Assembly (NCBI GenBank): GCA_028700095.1
Contig: JAQVTJ010000059.1
Span: 1-9,612 of the forward strand
Direction: 5' to 3'
Length of the DNA: 9,612 nt
DNA from: Methanobacterium sp.
GTDB lineage: Archaea > Methanobacteriota > Methanobacteria > Methanobacteriales > Methanobacteriaceae
Of the stretch, positions 1 through 6,366 are shown piece by piece (positions within the stretch are counted from its first letter, which is position 1; each line of letters begins with the position of its first letter). The notes below the pieces were generated by a model. That model did no database searches. It saw nothing but the letters and a program-made list of their open reading frames with translations, and had not been told where the DNA came from. The translations under genes were made by a program, and so were the position numbers.

Positions 1-52
1 TTTATATAATTGTATATATCTTGAAATAGTTTAAAAATTTAAATGGATAATT

Positions 53-64
53 GGTTATAATACT
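53..64 (+). promoter_or_regulatory. Possible TATA region of the alba gene
   Basis: The segment GGTTATAATACT lies about 50-60 bases before the alba start, a position that would put a transcript start near 80-90 and leave a short leader holding the GGAGGT ribosome site at 100-105. The whole upstream region is AT-rich and an alternative TATA-like string lies at 1-10, so the choice is an inference. Confidence 0.3.
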
Positions 65-112
65 TATTAGAAAATAATATTTTATGTAATGTATTTCTTG
101 GAGGTTTAAGTG

Positions 113-391
113 ATGTCAGAGGAAAATGTCGTATACATTGGAAACAAGCCAGTAATGAACTATGTATTAGCTGTAGTAACACAAATAAATAGTGGAGCTC
201 CCCAAGTTATGCTAAAAGCCAGAGGAAGGGCAATAAGCAGAGCAGTGGATGTAGCAGAGATTGTAAGAAATAGATTTATGACAGATTTAGAAGTAGGTTC
301 TATAGATATCTGCACAGAAGAAATGACAAGTAGAGAAGGATCAAATAGCAATGTTTCAGCCATAGAAATACAACTTTGCAAGGCAAATTAG
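113..391 (+). CDS. albA: DNA/RNA-binding protein Alba
   Basis: A 92-residue protein with the size and sequence of archaeal Alba (Sac10b family), an abundant dimeric nucleic-acid-binding protein that coats and organises the chromosome and also binds RNA. Visible hallmarks are the N-terminal VVYIGNKPVMNYV segment (the strand and loop carrying the family's conserved DNA-contacting lysine, here K12), the basic stretch KARGRAISRAVDVAEIVRNRF (a helix of the fold), and a C-terminal NVSAIEIQL strand. GGAGGT at 100-105 sits 7 bases before the ATG at 113. An in-frame GTG at 110 is too close to that site, so ATG is preferred. The gene looks monocistronic: it is followed by T-rich terminator sequence and a long gene-poor stretch. 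The sequence is intact and ordinary for the family, so the identification is very secure. Confidence 0.96.
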   Translation: MSEENVVYIGNKPVMNYVLAVVTQINSGAPQVMLKARGRAISRAVDVAEIVRNRFMTDLEVGSIDICTEEMTSREGSNSNVSAIEIQLCKAN

Positions 392-410
392 AAAGAAAAT
401 CCATTAAATA

Positions 411-440
411 TTACTACTTTTTATTTTTCTTATTTTTTTT
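411..440 (+). terminator. T-rich transcription end after alba
   Basis: Starting about 20 bases after the alba stop there are three closely spaced oligo-T runs, the last with nine or more T. Archaeal RNA polymerase terminates at such T-tracts without needing a hairpin. The position fits the end of a single-gene transcript. Confidence 0.5.
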
Positions 441-949
441 TGGTTATCAAATATCCCATAAAATTATTCACATATAAAAATTTGATTTTAATTTTAAACC
501 TTCCAAGAGATCATGTTTTAATAAATAGAAAAACTAGTTTTTTTTTAGAATATAATTTTATTTAAAAAAAATATTTCTTATTTATATGTACTATAAAAAT
601 AATCCAAATAAAGTTAGATTTAAACTAAAGGATAAAAAAATTAGTACTTATTTAATATTTGTGGTTTATTTTTTGATCATAATATTTTTATATTATAATC
701 CTGGAATGTTTATGTTAGAGTGTCTGAAAGGAGGCGGTTATATATTATATTTTTAATACCTTTCAAATAAACTCTATTTTTTTTTTAAAAGGTGATTTAA
801 TTGTTATTTAAACCAATTGATATATTCCTTGTAAAAAAAATAAAAAAAATATATTTTTAATTTTAATCTATTATTATAGATGGAATTTATTTATTTATTT
901 ATATTCTTAAAACATAATTCTTATAAATTTTTATTAAATTTATAAAAAA
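441..949. other. Gene-poor AT-rich spacer
   Basis: About half a kilobase with no convincing protein gene on either strand. It holds one comparatively G-rich patch with a hairpin at 716-786, described separately. It also holds a 19-codon mini-ORF (801-860, TTG start) preceded by GGTGAT, a ribosome site almost identical in sequence and spacing to that of the real gene at 960. The rest is A/T runs. TATA-like strings near 687-700 could drive the hairpin element, and the final 100 bases must contain the promoter and leader of the gene at 960. Confidence 0.6.
716..786 (+). ncRNA. Candidate small structured RNA or leader hairpin
   Basis: Two nested perfect stems are visible. The outer one is TAGAGT (716-721) with ACTCTA (771-776). 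The inner one is TGAAAGG (725-731) with CCTTTCA (759-765). A run of ten T follows at 777-786, as expected for an archaeal transcript end. A TATA-like element at about 687-700 would place a start near 720. The G-rich segment AAGGAGGCGG stands out from its surroundings; local G/C enrichment in AT-rich archaeal genomes is a known sign of structured RNA. The AGGAGG in it resembles a ribosome site but no start codon follows at a usable distance. It could instead be the end of an unrecognised leader, or chance. No known RNA family was recognised. Confidence 0.35.
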
Positions 950-959
950 GGTGATTTTA

Positions 960-1631
960 TTGGAAAACATACCTGAAAAAGGAGTTTCACTTCAAAAAGA
1001 TATGAAAACTTATGCAATCATTCCATATACAGCTGGAGGTATAATAAAACCAGATGAATTAAGAAAAATTGCAGATATAACAGAGAAATACCATGTTAAA
1101 ATTTTGAAAATGACTTCAAGCCAAAGAATGGCAATGATTGGAATTCAACCTGAAGATATTGATAATATATGGAATGATCTTGGTATGAAACCTGGAGGTT
1201 TTACTGGTAACAGAGTTAGACCTTCCAAATTATGTCCTGGATCATTGTATTGTAAAAAAGGTGTGCAAAACACTATTAAAATGGGTAAGAAAATTGATAA
1301 TAAATATTGTGGATATCCAACACCTAAAAAATTAAAAATCGGAGTTTCAGGTTGTGTGAATTCATGTGCAGAATCTGCTATTAAAGATATTGGATTAATA
1401 GGAACTCCGAAAGGATGGAAATTATTAGTTGGTGGAAATGCAGGTATAAAACCTAAAATAGGTAAGTTATTAGCTAAAAATTTATCAGATAATGAAGTAT
1501 TGGATTTAATTGATAAAATTATACATTATTATAAAGTTAATTCTGGTGAAAAACGTTTAAGTGTATTTATAACCAAAATAGGCTTTGATAATTTCATAAA
1601 TAACATATTAAATAACCATAGCTCATCCTAA
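960..1631 (+). CDS. Small siroheme/[4Fe-4S] sulfite (nitrite) reductase-like protein
   Basis: A 223-residue protein of the nitrite/sulfite reductase superfamily in its short form: a ferredoxin-like half domain (about residues 15-75) followed by the cluster-and-siroheme half. The coupled-cluster signature is complete, C92-x5-C98 and C132-x3-C136 (GCVNSC). The MTSSQRM segment near residues 51-57 matches the family's siroheme-contacting T-x-x-Q-R region. Such proteins reduce sulfite or nitrite, or serve less defined roles in methanogens; the true substrate cannot be read from sequence. There is no extra ferredoxin domain, unlike longer anaerobic sulfite reductases. The start is taken as TTG at 960 because GGTGAT (950-955), complementary to the 16S rRNA 3' end, sits 4 bases before it. 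A GTG at 951 lies inside that site. It heads a plus-strand group with the coiled-coil and radical SAM genes. Confidence 0.82.
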   Translation: MENIPEKGVSLQKDMKTYAIIPYTAGGIIKPDELRKIADITEKYHVKILKMTSSQRMAMIGIQPEDIDNIWNDLGMKPGGFTGNRVRPSKLCPGSLYCKKGVQNTIKMGKKIDNKYCGYPTPKKLKIGVSGCVNSCAESAIKDIGLIGTPKGWKLLVGGNAGIKPKIGKLLAKNLSDNEVLDLIDKIIHYYKVNSGEKRLSVFITKIGFDNFINNILNNHSSS

Positions 1632-1644
1632 ACATATATGTTTA
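1629..1644. repeat. 16-base perfect palindrome at a gene end
   Basis: TAAACATATATGTTTA reads the same on both strands and overlaps the TAA stop of the sulfite-reductase-like gene. It could be a small hairpin or an operator for the next gene. In sequence this AT-rich, a palindrome of this size is expected about once per window by chance, so no role is claimed. Confidence 0.3.
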
Positions 1645-1675
1645 AGTTCAGGTAAAAACATTTATTAATATATGA

Positions 1676-2116
1676 GTGATATTTGGGGCTGATCCAATTT
1701 TAGATCAAAAAAAGGATGAAATAATTAATAAACTTGAAAGTGATTTGAAAACATTGGAAACTAAAAATCTTGAATTAAAATATACTAATAAAAATCTGAT
1801 TTCCACACTTTCAACACAAAAAGAAATGTTAAAAACATTTAAAACTAAAATCAACAAACTAGAAACTTCTAATAATATATTAAATGACTATGAAAAGTTA
1901 AATATAAAATATGAAAAACTTGTTAAGAAACATAAAGAACTTATAACTAAACATAATAAAGCATTAGAAGAATTAACTAAGTTAAAAGAGGAGTTACCAG
2001 AACCTGAACCTGATAAAAATATGGATAATAATAAGGGTTTGTTTGGAAGGTTGTTGAAAAGAAAAAATTTAGATGACAAAATAGTTAATAAAGTTGAAAA
2101 TAAAGAAAAAAAATAA
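1676..2116 (+). CDS. Coiled-coil protein of unknown function
   Basis: A 146-residue, highly charged protein I do not recognise. Residues from about 10 to 110 are a long helix with heptad-like spacing of Leu/Ile, rich in Lys, Glu, Asn and Thr, consistent with a coiled coil. A PEPEPD hinge (about 109-114) follows, then a short GLFGRLLKRK segment that could form a basic amphipathic helix, and a Lys-rich tail. There is no signal peptide or transmembrane segment. It lies 44 bases after the sulfite-reductase-like gene and may be cotranscribed. The start is uncertain: GTG at 1676 opens the frame but has no good ribosome site, and an ATG at 1672 in another frame reads only MSDIWG before a stop. A one-base deletion would join the two frames, so a 5' frameshift is possible. 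Function unknown; confidence is for being a gene. Confidence 0.6.
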   Translation: MIFGADPILDQKKDEIINKLESDLKTLETKNLELKYTNKNLISTLSTQKEMLKTFKTKINKLETSNNILNDYEKLNIKYEKLVKKHKELITKHNKALEELTKLKEELPEPEPDKNMDNNKGLFGRLLKRKNLDDKIVNKVENKEKK

Positions 2117-2206
2117 TATTAAAGTTAAAAAAAAATGGTTTATAGTAAATAATAATAGATTAAATAATTTTATCATATTATTAATAAAAAAAAATAGGGT
2201 GTTTTA

Positions 2207-3331
2207 ATGGTTTTTCATGTTATGTTAATTCCCACACTGGGTTGTCCTTCTAATTGTGGTTATTGTTGGAGTTAAGAGGAAGATTCAGATCTTATGAGCA
2301 TTGAAACTATGGAAGAAGTTGTTAAATGGCTTAAAAACTTTAGAGATGATACAGTTACATTCACTTTTCATGGTGGTGAACCTTTACTTGCAGGTTTTGA
2401 TTTCTATCAAAAAGCTCTTCCACTAATAAAAAATGAATTAGAACATTTAAAACCTGCTCTTGCTCTTCAAACTAATTTATGGAATCTTACACCTGACATG
2501 GCTGAGTTATTCCATGAATATAATATTCCCATTGGTTCAAGTATTGATGGTCCTGAAGAATTAAACAACTATCAAAGGGGTGAAGGTTATTATAAAAAAA
2601 CTATGAAAGGTTATGAAATAGCAAAGTCCCATAATCTGAAAGTTAGTTTTATATGTACATTTACCTCATATTCAATTAATTATAAGGAAGATATTTTAAA
2701 TTATTTTATGGAAAATGGTTTAACGCTTAAATTACATCCTTCATTACCTTCTCTTAGAGATAAAAATCCTGATAAATGGGCTCTTTCACCTTTAGAATAT
2801 GGGGAGCTTTTAGTTTATCTTCTTGATCAATATTTGGAGCATATGGATGAAGTTGAAATCATGAATATTGATAACCTTGCAAAAAGTGTGTTCCGTCGCA
2901 GAGGTACTGTTTGTACTTTTGTTGATTGTATGGGAGATACATTTGCAATAGGGCCGGATGATAGTATATATCCATGTTATCGTTTTGTTGGTATGACAGA
3001 ATATATAATGGGCAATGTTTATGATCATCCTACAATGGAAGATTTGTCAAATTCCAAACCTTGGAAGTTATTACAAGAATTCAGAGAATATGTGGATGTT
3101 GAATGTAAAAAATGTTCTTATATTAAATTTTGTAGGGGAGGATGTCCATATAATGCATTGGCAATTACAGATGCCTGTGTTGAAGGTGTAGATCCTCATT
3201 GTAAAGCGTATAAACGTATTTTTAAGGAAATTACTGATAGGGCTACAATGGAAATGCTCTCTGGTTCTGGTATGATTGGTACTTCTAAACAAAAAAATAG
3301 TATAATGTCTTTAATGCTTAAAGGTTCATGA
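2207..3331 (+). pseudogene. Radical SAM/SPASM peptide-modifying enzyme with in-frame stop
   Basis: Read through one stop, this is a 374-codon radical SAM enzyme with a C-terminal SPASM domain. The start at 2207 is preceded by GGGTG. The N-terminus carries the SAM-cleaving cluster motif C13-PSN-C17-GY-C20, then W-S and a TAA at codon 23 (2273-2275). The same frame continues at once with EEDSDL and stays open to 3331. HGGEP (codons 55-59) is the usual SAM-binding GGE motif. The SPASM cysteines include C236, C241, C257 and the CKKC-x5-C-x3-C group (300-313), followed by C324 and C332, for auxiliary clusters. It resembles the methanogen peptide-modifying family I recall as TIGR04083. A restart at ATG 2294 would lack the catalytic cysteines. 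A single TCA (Ser) to TAA change would explain the stop. It may be a pseudogene, a base error or readthrough; TAA is not a known pyrrolysine or selenocysteine codon. Confidence 0.85.
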
Positions 3332-3347
3332 AAAAAATATATATTTT

Positions 3348-3374
3348 AATATCTTTTTTTTTATAGGAGATATT
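3348..3374 (+). terminator. Hairpin and T-run after the radical SAM gene
   Basis: AATATCT (3348-3354) pairs with AGATATT (3368-3374) around a loop beginning with eight or more T. It starts 16 bases after the stop codon at 3331, a natural place for transcript termination. The oligo-T run alone would suffice for archaeal termination. Confidence 0.45.
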
Positions 3375-3633
3375 CCGCTCTAGATTATATATAATACTAA
3401 AAACATTTTTTTTTATAAATTTAATCTCTATTTTTTTTAGTTATTGAAGTTTTAACCTCTAAAAAAAAATGGAGGGGGGATGTGTTATATAATATTCTAT
3501 TTTTGGGAAATTCTTTAAATAAGAAAAGGAATATGAATTTTTTTTTTAGAGGTTTGATAAAAAGAATATAATCTTATTTCCAAGAAATATTACTATATAA
3601 AAAAAATGGGTAAAAAAAAATTTGTAGGAATGT
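3375..3633. other. Gene-free spacer with long inverted repeat
   Basis: No supported protein gene. AACCTCT plus nine A (3454-3469) is a perfect 16-base inverted match to nine T plus AGAGGTT (3539-3554), with 69 bases between. Seven of the paired bases are non-homopolymeric. The loop contains the G-rich string GGAGGGGGGATGTG (3471-3484) and a smaller ATATTC/GAATAT pairing. The element could fold as a structured RNA or act as a terminator for either strand. A 12-codon ORF from ATG 3480 has its GGAGG too close to count as a ribosome site. Confidence 0.35.
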
Positions 3634-3741
3634 TTATTTTAAAAATAGTAGAGCAGCAACTATTCCTATCATAGCAATTAAAAATCCAATTATAATTGCA
3701 CTAACAATTTTTGGACTGTTTTCATAGATTTCCTGTAACAT
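3634..3741 (-). CDS. 35-aa single-span membrane peptide (paralogue A)
   Basis: A tiny gene with strong initiation signals: ATG at 3741 on the minus strand, GGAGGT nine bases upstream (complement of 3751-3756) and a TATA element further up. The product has a short N-terminal head with the motif YENSPKI (residues 6-12) and one hydrophobic segment (about 13-34) rich in Ile, Leu, Ala and Gly with a single C-terminal Lys, so it should be a single-span membrane peptide. A second gene at 6367-6480 on the same strand encodes a clearly related peptide with YKNSPKI at the same position. I do not recognise the family. Possibilities include a small subunit of a membrane complex or a regulatory membrane peptide. 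The paralogy, ribosome site and matching promoter make it a credible gene despite its length. It lies head to head with the Cys-rich protein gene at 3917. Confidence 0.7.
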   Translation of the reverse strand: MLQEIYENSPKIVSAIIIGFLIAMIGIVAALLFLK

Positions 3742-3785
3742 ATTAATTAAACCTCCAAATATATTTACCATTATTATTTTCTACA

Positions 3786-3798
3786 TATTTTATATATA
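3786..3798 (-). promoter_or_regulatory. TATA element of the 35-aa membrane peptide gene
   Basis: Read on the minus strand this is TATATATAAAATA, about 45-55 bases before the ATG at 3741. That would start a transcript roughly 20-30 bases before the ATG, just ahead of the GGAGGT site. The 11-base core TATATAAAATA recurs exactly upstream of the paralogous gene (6551-6561). Confidence 0.5.
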
Positions 3799-3916
3799 GC
3801 AAGGATTTTTTTTTATAAAAAAAAATTTTTGTTTATGTAAATAAAAACATTTTTTTAGTGTTAATATCATAAAATAATCATTTAGTATTAATAAGTTTTG
3901 AGGAGGGATTTAATAT

Positions 3917-4102
3917 ATGAACCTTGGTAGGTTAGATGAAAAATGTCCTAAATGTGGTTGTCAAGATAAGACTTTAAAAAGAGATATAGAATCTGAACAT
4001 CAAGCACATGCTAAAACCGGAGCACTTCTATGCAGTGAATGTGGATATGTATTTAAAGACAGAAAGGAAGAAGAAAAAGTTAAAGAAAAGGGACAAGATT
4101 AA
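3917..4102 (+). CDS. Cys-rich small protein, probable radical SAM-associated peptide
   Basis: A 61-residue protein with five cysteines in two knots, C10-PK-C13-G-C15 and C39-SE-C42, linked by a His-containing segment (H28, H31), and ending in a Lys/Glu-rich tail. ATG at 3917 follows AGGAGGG (3901-3907) at good spacing. The layout CPKCGC...CSECGYVF matches what I recall of the methanogen Cys-rich family TIGR04165, proposed as a substrate of the TIGR04083 radical SAM enzymes, one of which lies 586 bases upstream on the same strand. If so, it is a RiPP-like precursor whose cysteines or nearby residues are modified. The alternative is a plain zinc ribbon: two Cys pairs about 25 residues apart could bind one zinc ion. 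The gene is intact while its presumed modifying enzyme is interrupted. It has its own leader, separated from the enzyme by the minus-strand membrane peptide gene. Confidence 0.72.
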   Translation: MNLGRLDEKCPKCGCQDKTLKRDIESEHQAHAKTGALLCSECGYVFKDRKEEEKVKEKGQD

Positions 4103-4135
4103 AATTTGTAAATTAAAATATATATTCCATTTTTT

Positions 4136-4511
4136 TTAAATTTCATATATTATTTGTATTTTTGATCTATTATTAATCCATAGCCCTATTATGGGTAGGA
4201 TATAATTTTTTTATACGTTGAACTGATTTAATTATCTGTTCTTTATGTATTTTACTAGTTACAGGATTTGCTAAACATTTATGATGACCTATAATAAATA
4301 TATATGAAGTTAAATGTACTGTAATTGATAGTTTTATTTTTTTCTGTATATCATCAATATTACTATTGTTATCTGAAAGTATTCCATCCATTCCAGGGGT
4401 GGTAATCATATCTACATATTCCACATCATAATTTTCCATTATCCATTGGATAACTGGGAGCTGAACCCTTCCATCAATACAATTTAGACAGGTAACAAAT
4501 CGTGATTTCAT
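4136..4511 (-). pseudogene. Beta-carbonic-anhydrase-like small protein, frameshifted at the C-terminus
   Basis: From ATG 4511 the frame encodes 112 residues with zinc-site features of small beta-carbonic-anhydrase-like proteins: C11-I-D13-G-R15 near the N-terminus and H76-H-K-C79 (IIGHHKC) two thirds along, giving the C-x-D-x-R and H-x-x-C ligands and the catalytic Asp/Arg pair. It then reads LYPTHNRAMD and stops at 4173. One frame over, immediately after LYP, the sequence reads PIIGLWINN and on to a stop at 4136. A final strand ending in I-I-G-L-W is what this family has at the C-terminus. One extra base near 4196, or two missing, explains the break. The zinc-site half is intact, so a shortened product could still be made, but its fold would lack the last strand. 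The ribosome site is only a weak GGGGA. Activity on CO2 is not established for this small group. Confidence 0.68.
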
Positions 4512-4729
4512 ATTATTATGTCTTCCCCTAGAAATACTACTTTTTTTTTATAAATTAATTATTAAATTGGAGATATGGTTTATTTATAGTATCTTGGATA
4601 TTTTTTTTGGATTAAAAAAAGATATTTTTATTGGTCTACAATAATAATAAAAAAAATATTTCATAATTTTTGTTGGATATAGAAATAAAAAAAATATATG
4701 GAGTATAGTTTTTTTTTATATATTCATTT

Positions 4730-6130
4730 TTATTCTATTCCATGCATCATTGTTTCTAATTTTCCACGCATTATGAATAATGCTATAACTGCTATAAGTG
4801 ACAGTATAACAAATACCATGAAAAATGCTGTGAAGTTGTCAATTGGTATTCCAAGAATATATGCGGTTGGTTGTGATGGGTCTGGATAGAGTGTGCTTAA
4901 AAATCCAGCAAGTACGTTTGCAAAGGCATTTGTTAAAAACCAAATACCCATTAATAAACATGTGAATCTTGCAGGGGAAAGTTTAGATACCATTGACAAT
5001 CCAATTGGAGATATGCATAGTTCACCAAATGTGAAAAGTATATAGGCGGCAATAAGCCAAAGTGGACTGATATTTGCACCAGTATCTAATGTTTTTGAAG
5101 CAATAACCAGGATCATAAATCCAATGGAAAGTAATAATAAACCACCTGCCATTTTAAGTGGGATTGATGGTTCTTTTCCTTTATTTTTTAGTTTTAACCA
5201 TAGTCCTGCAAAAAATGGTGCGAATATAAGGATAGCAAGAGGGTTTACTGATTGGAACCATGGTGTTGGTATTTTAAAGTTTAATGCTGTTATAACTCTA
5301 TCAACATGTTGTTCAGCTAGAAATGTTAAAGATACTCCTGCTTGTTCAAAGGCCATCCAGAAAAATATTCCAAAAAATGCAAGTATTACAATTACTATTA
5401 TTCTCTGTTTTTCCACCCATGTTAATGTTTGATCCCCAATATCACAAGGTATATCTTTATGATTTGGAATAACACCAACAGCATCTCCTTTAGGGTTTAC
5501 TAAATATTTATCCTTACCTAATATGAATGTAGCAAGTCCCAGTAGCATTCCAATTCCTGCAGCTAAAAATCCATACATATAATATGCTGGGTTATTTCCT
5601 GTTACTAATCCAATAATAAGTGGGGAGATTAATGCCCCTAGATTTATTCCCATATAAAATATTGTAAATGCTGAATCTCTTCTTCCATCATTATCTGAAT
5701 ATAAAAATCCTACCATTGTGGATATATTAGGTTTAAAAAATCCATTTCCCAATACAAGTAAAAATAATCCTACCAAGAAAAATATTGTTTGATTATTAAA
5801 TACAAAAAATGTATTTATTACACCTGGTTGAGGAGTATAGAGATATCCACTTATTGCTAGTGAAAACTGGCCTAATGCCATTAATAATCCGCCGAAGATA
5901 ATGGATTTTCTATTACCCCAATATCTATCAGCAATATAACCACCAATAAGTGGTGTTAGATATACCATACCTGTGTAGTAACCATAAATACTTGATGAAA
6001 ATGCAGTATTATAAAATAGGGCTTGTAACATATAAAGGGATAAAATAGCCCTCATACCATAGTAACTAAAACGTTCCCACATTTCTGTTGTGAAAAGGAG
6101 ATATAAACCATTTGGATGTTGTTTAAACAT
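4730..6130 (-). CDS. POT-family proton-coupled di-/tripeptide transporter
   Basis: A 466-residue integral membrane protein of the proton-dependent oligopeptide transporter (POT/PTR2) branch of the major facilitator superfamily, importing di- and tripeptides with protons. The hallmark E16-M-W-E19-R20-F-S-Y-Y motif for proton coupling is complete in the first helix, followed by GGYIADRYWG (the loop between helices 2 and 3), GNGFFKPNIS and FYMGINLGAL, both matching PTR2 signatures, and FGELCISPIGLS in the C-terminal half. Hydrophobic segments fit 12-14 transmembrane helices and the length is normal. ATG at 6130 is chosen because GAGGT lies 5 bases upstream; a TTG at 6136 falls within the ribosome-site region. 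Peptide uptake suits a gut-dwelling methanogen with limited biosynthesis. POT proteins are commoner in bacteria than in methanogens, so horizontal gain is possible but not shown by this sequence. It appears monocistronic. Confidence 0.9.
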   Translation of the reverse strand: MFKQHPNGLYLLFTTEMWERFSYYGMRAILSLYMLQALFYNTAFSSSIYGYYTGMVYLTPLIGGYIADRYWGNRKSIIFGGLLMALGQFSLAISGYLYTPQPGVINTFFVFNNQTIFFLVGLFLLVLGNGFFKPNISTMVGFLYSDNDGRRDSAFTIFYMGINLGALISPLIIGLVTGNNPAYYMYGFLAAGIGMLLGLATFILGKDKYLVNPKGDAVGVIPNHKDIPCDIGDQTLTWVEKQRIIVIVILAFFGIFFWMAFEQAGVSLTFLAEQHVDRVITALNFKIPTPWFQSVNPLAILIFAPFFAGLWLKLKNKGKEPSIPLKMAGGLLLLSIGFMILVIASKTLDTGANISPLWLIAAYILFTFGELCISPIGLSMVSKLSPARFTCLLMGIWFLTNAFANVLAGFLSTLYPDPSQPTAYILGIPIDNFTAFFMVFVILSLIAVIALFIMRGKLETMMHGIE

Positions 6131-6366
6131 GATCAACCTCGTTAATTAGAATTGCTATAAAAATATTTACTTTAATTATCATTATTAATTATAATCTATA
6201 TTAAATAATTAATGGAAAAATTAAGATATATACTTATTTATTATTAGAAGATTGTAAAAGCTATTTTTAAGTGTTAATATATTTTTTTTATTATTTTATT
6301 TAGGAAATAGAATGTTAAAAAAAAATTGGTTTGTATTATTATATAGTATGGTTTTATTTTTTTTTA

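Noticed and set aside
2273..2275. Recoding of the in-frame stop as pyrrolysine or selenocysteine
   Set aside because: Those use TAG and TGA. The codon here is TAA, the ordinary stop of most genes in the window.
3480..3518. 12-codon ORF after GGAGGGGGG
   Set aside because: The G-run is too close to the ATG to act as a ribosome site, and the ORF is too short to support.
3806..3825. Perfect T9-AT-A9 palindrome between divergent genes
   Set aside because: Long A and T runs are everywhere in this window; symmetry of homopolymers alone is weak evidence. It may simply bend DNA near the two promoters.
5124..5432. 102-codon plus-strand ORF opposite the transporter
   Set aside because: It is a reading of the antisense strand of a clear POT gene, with no ribosome site and no recognisable protein features.
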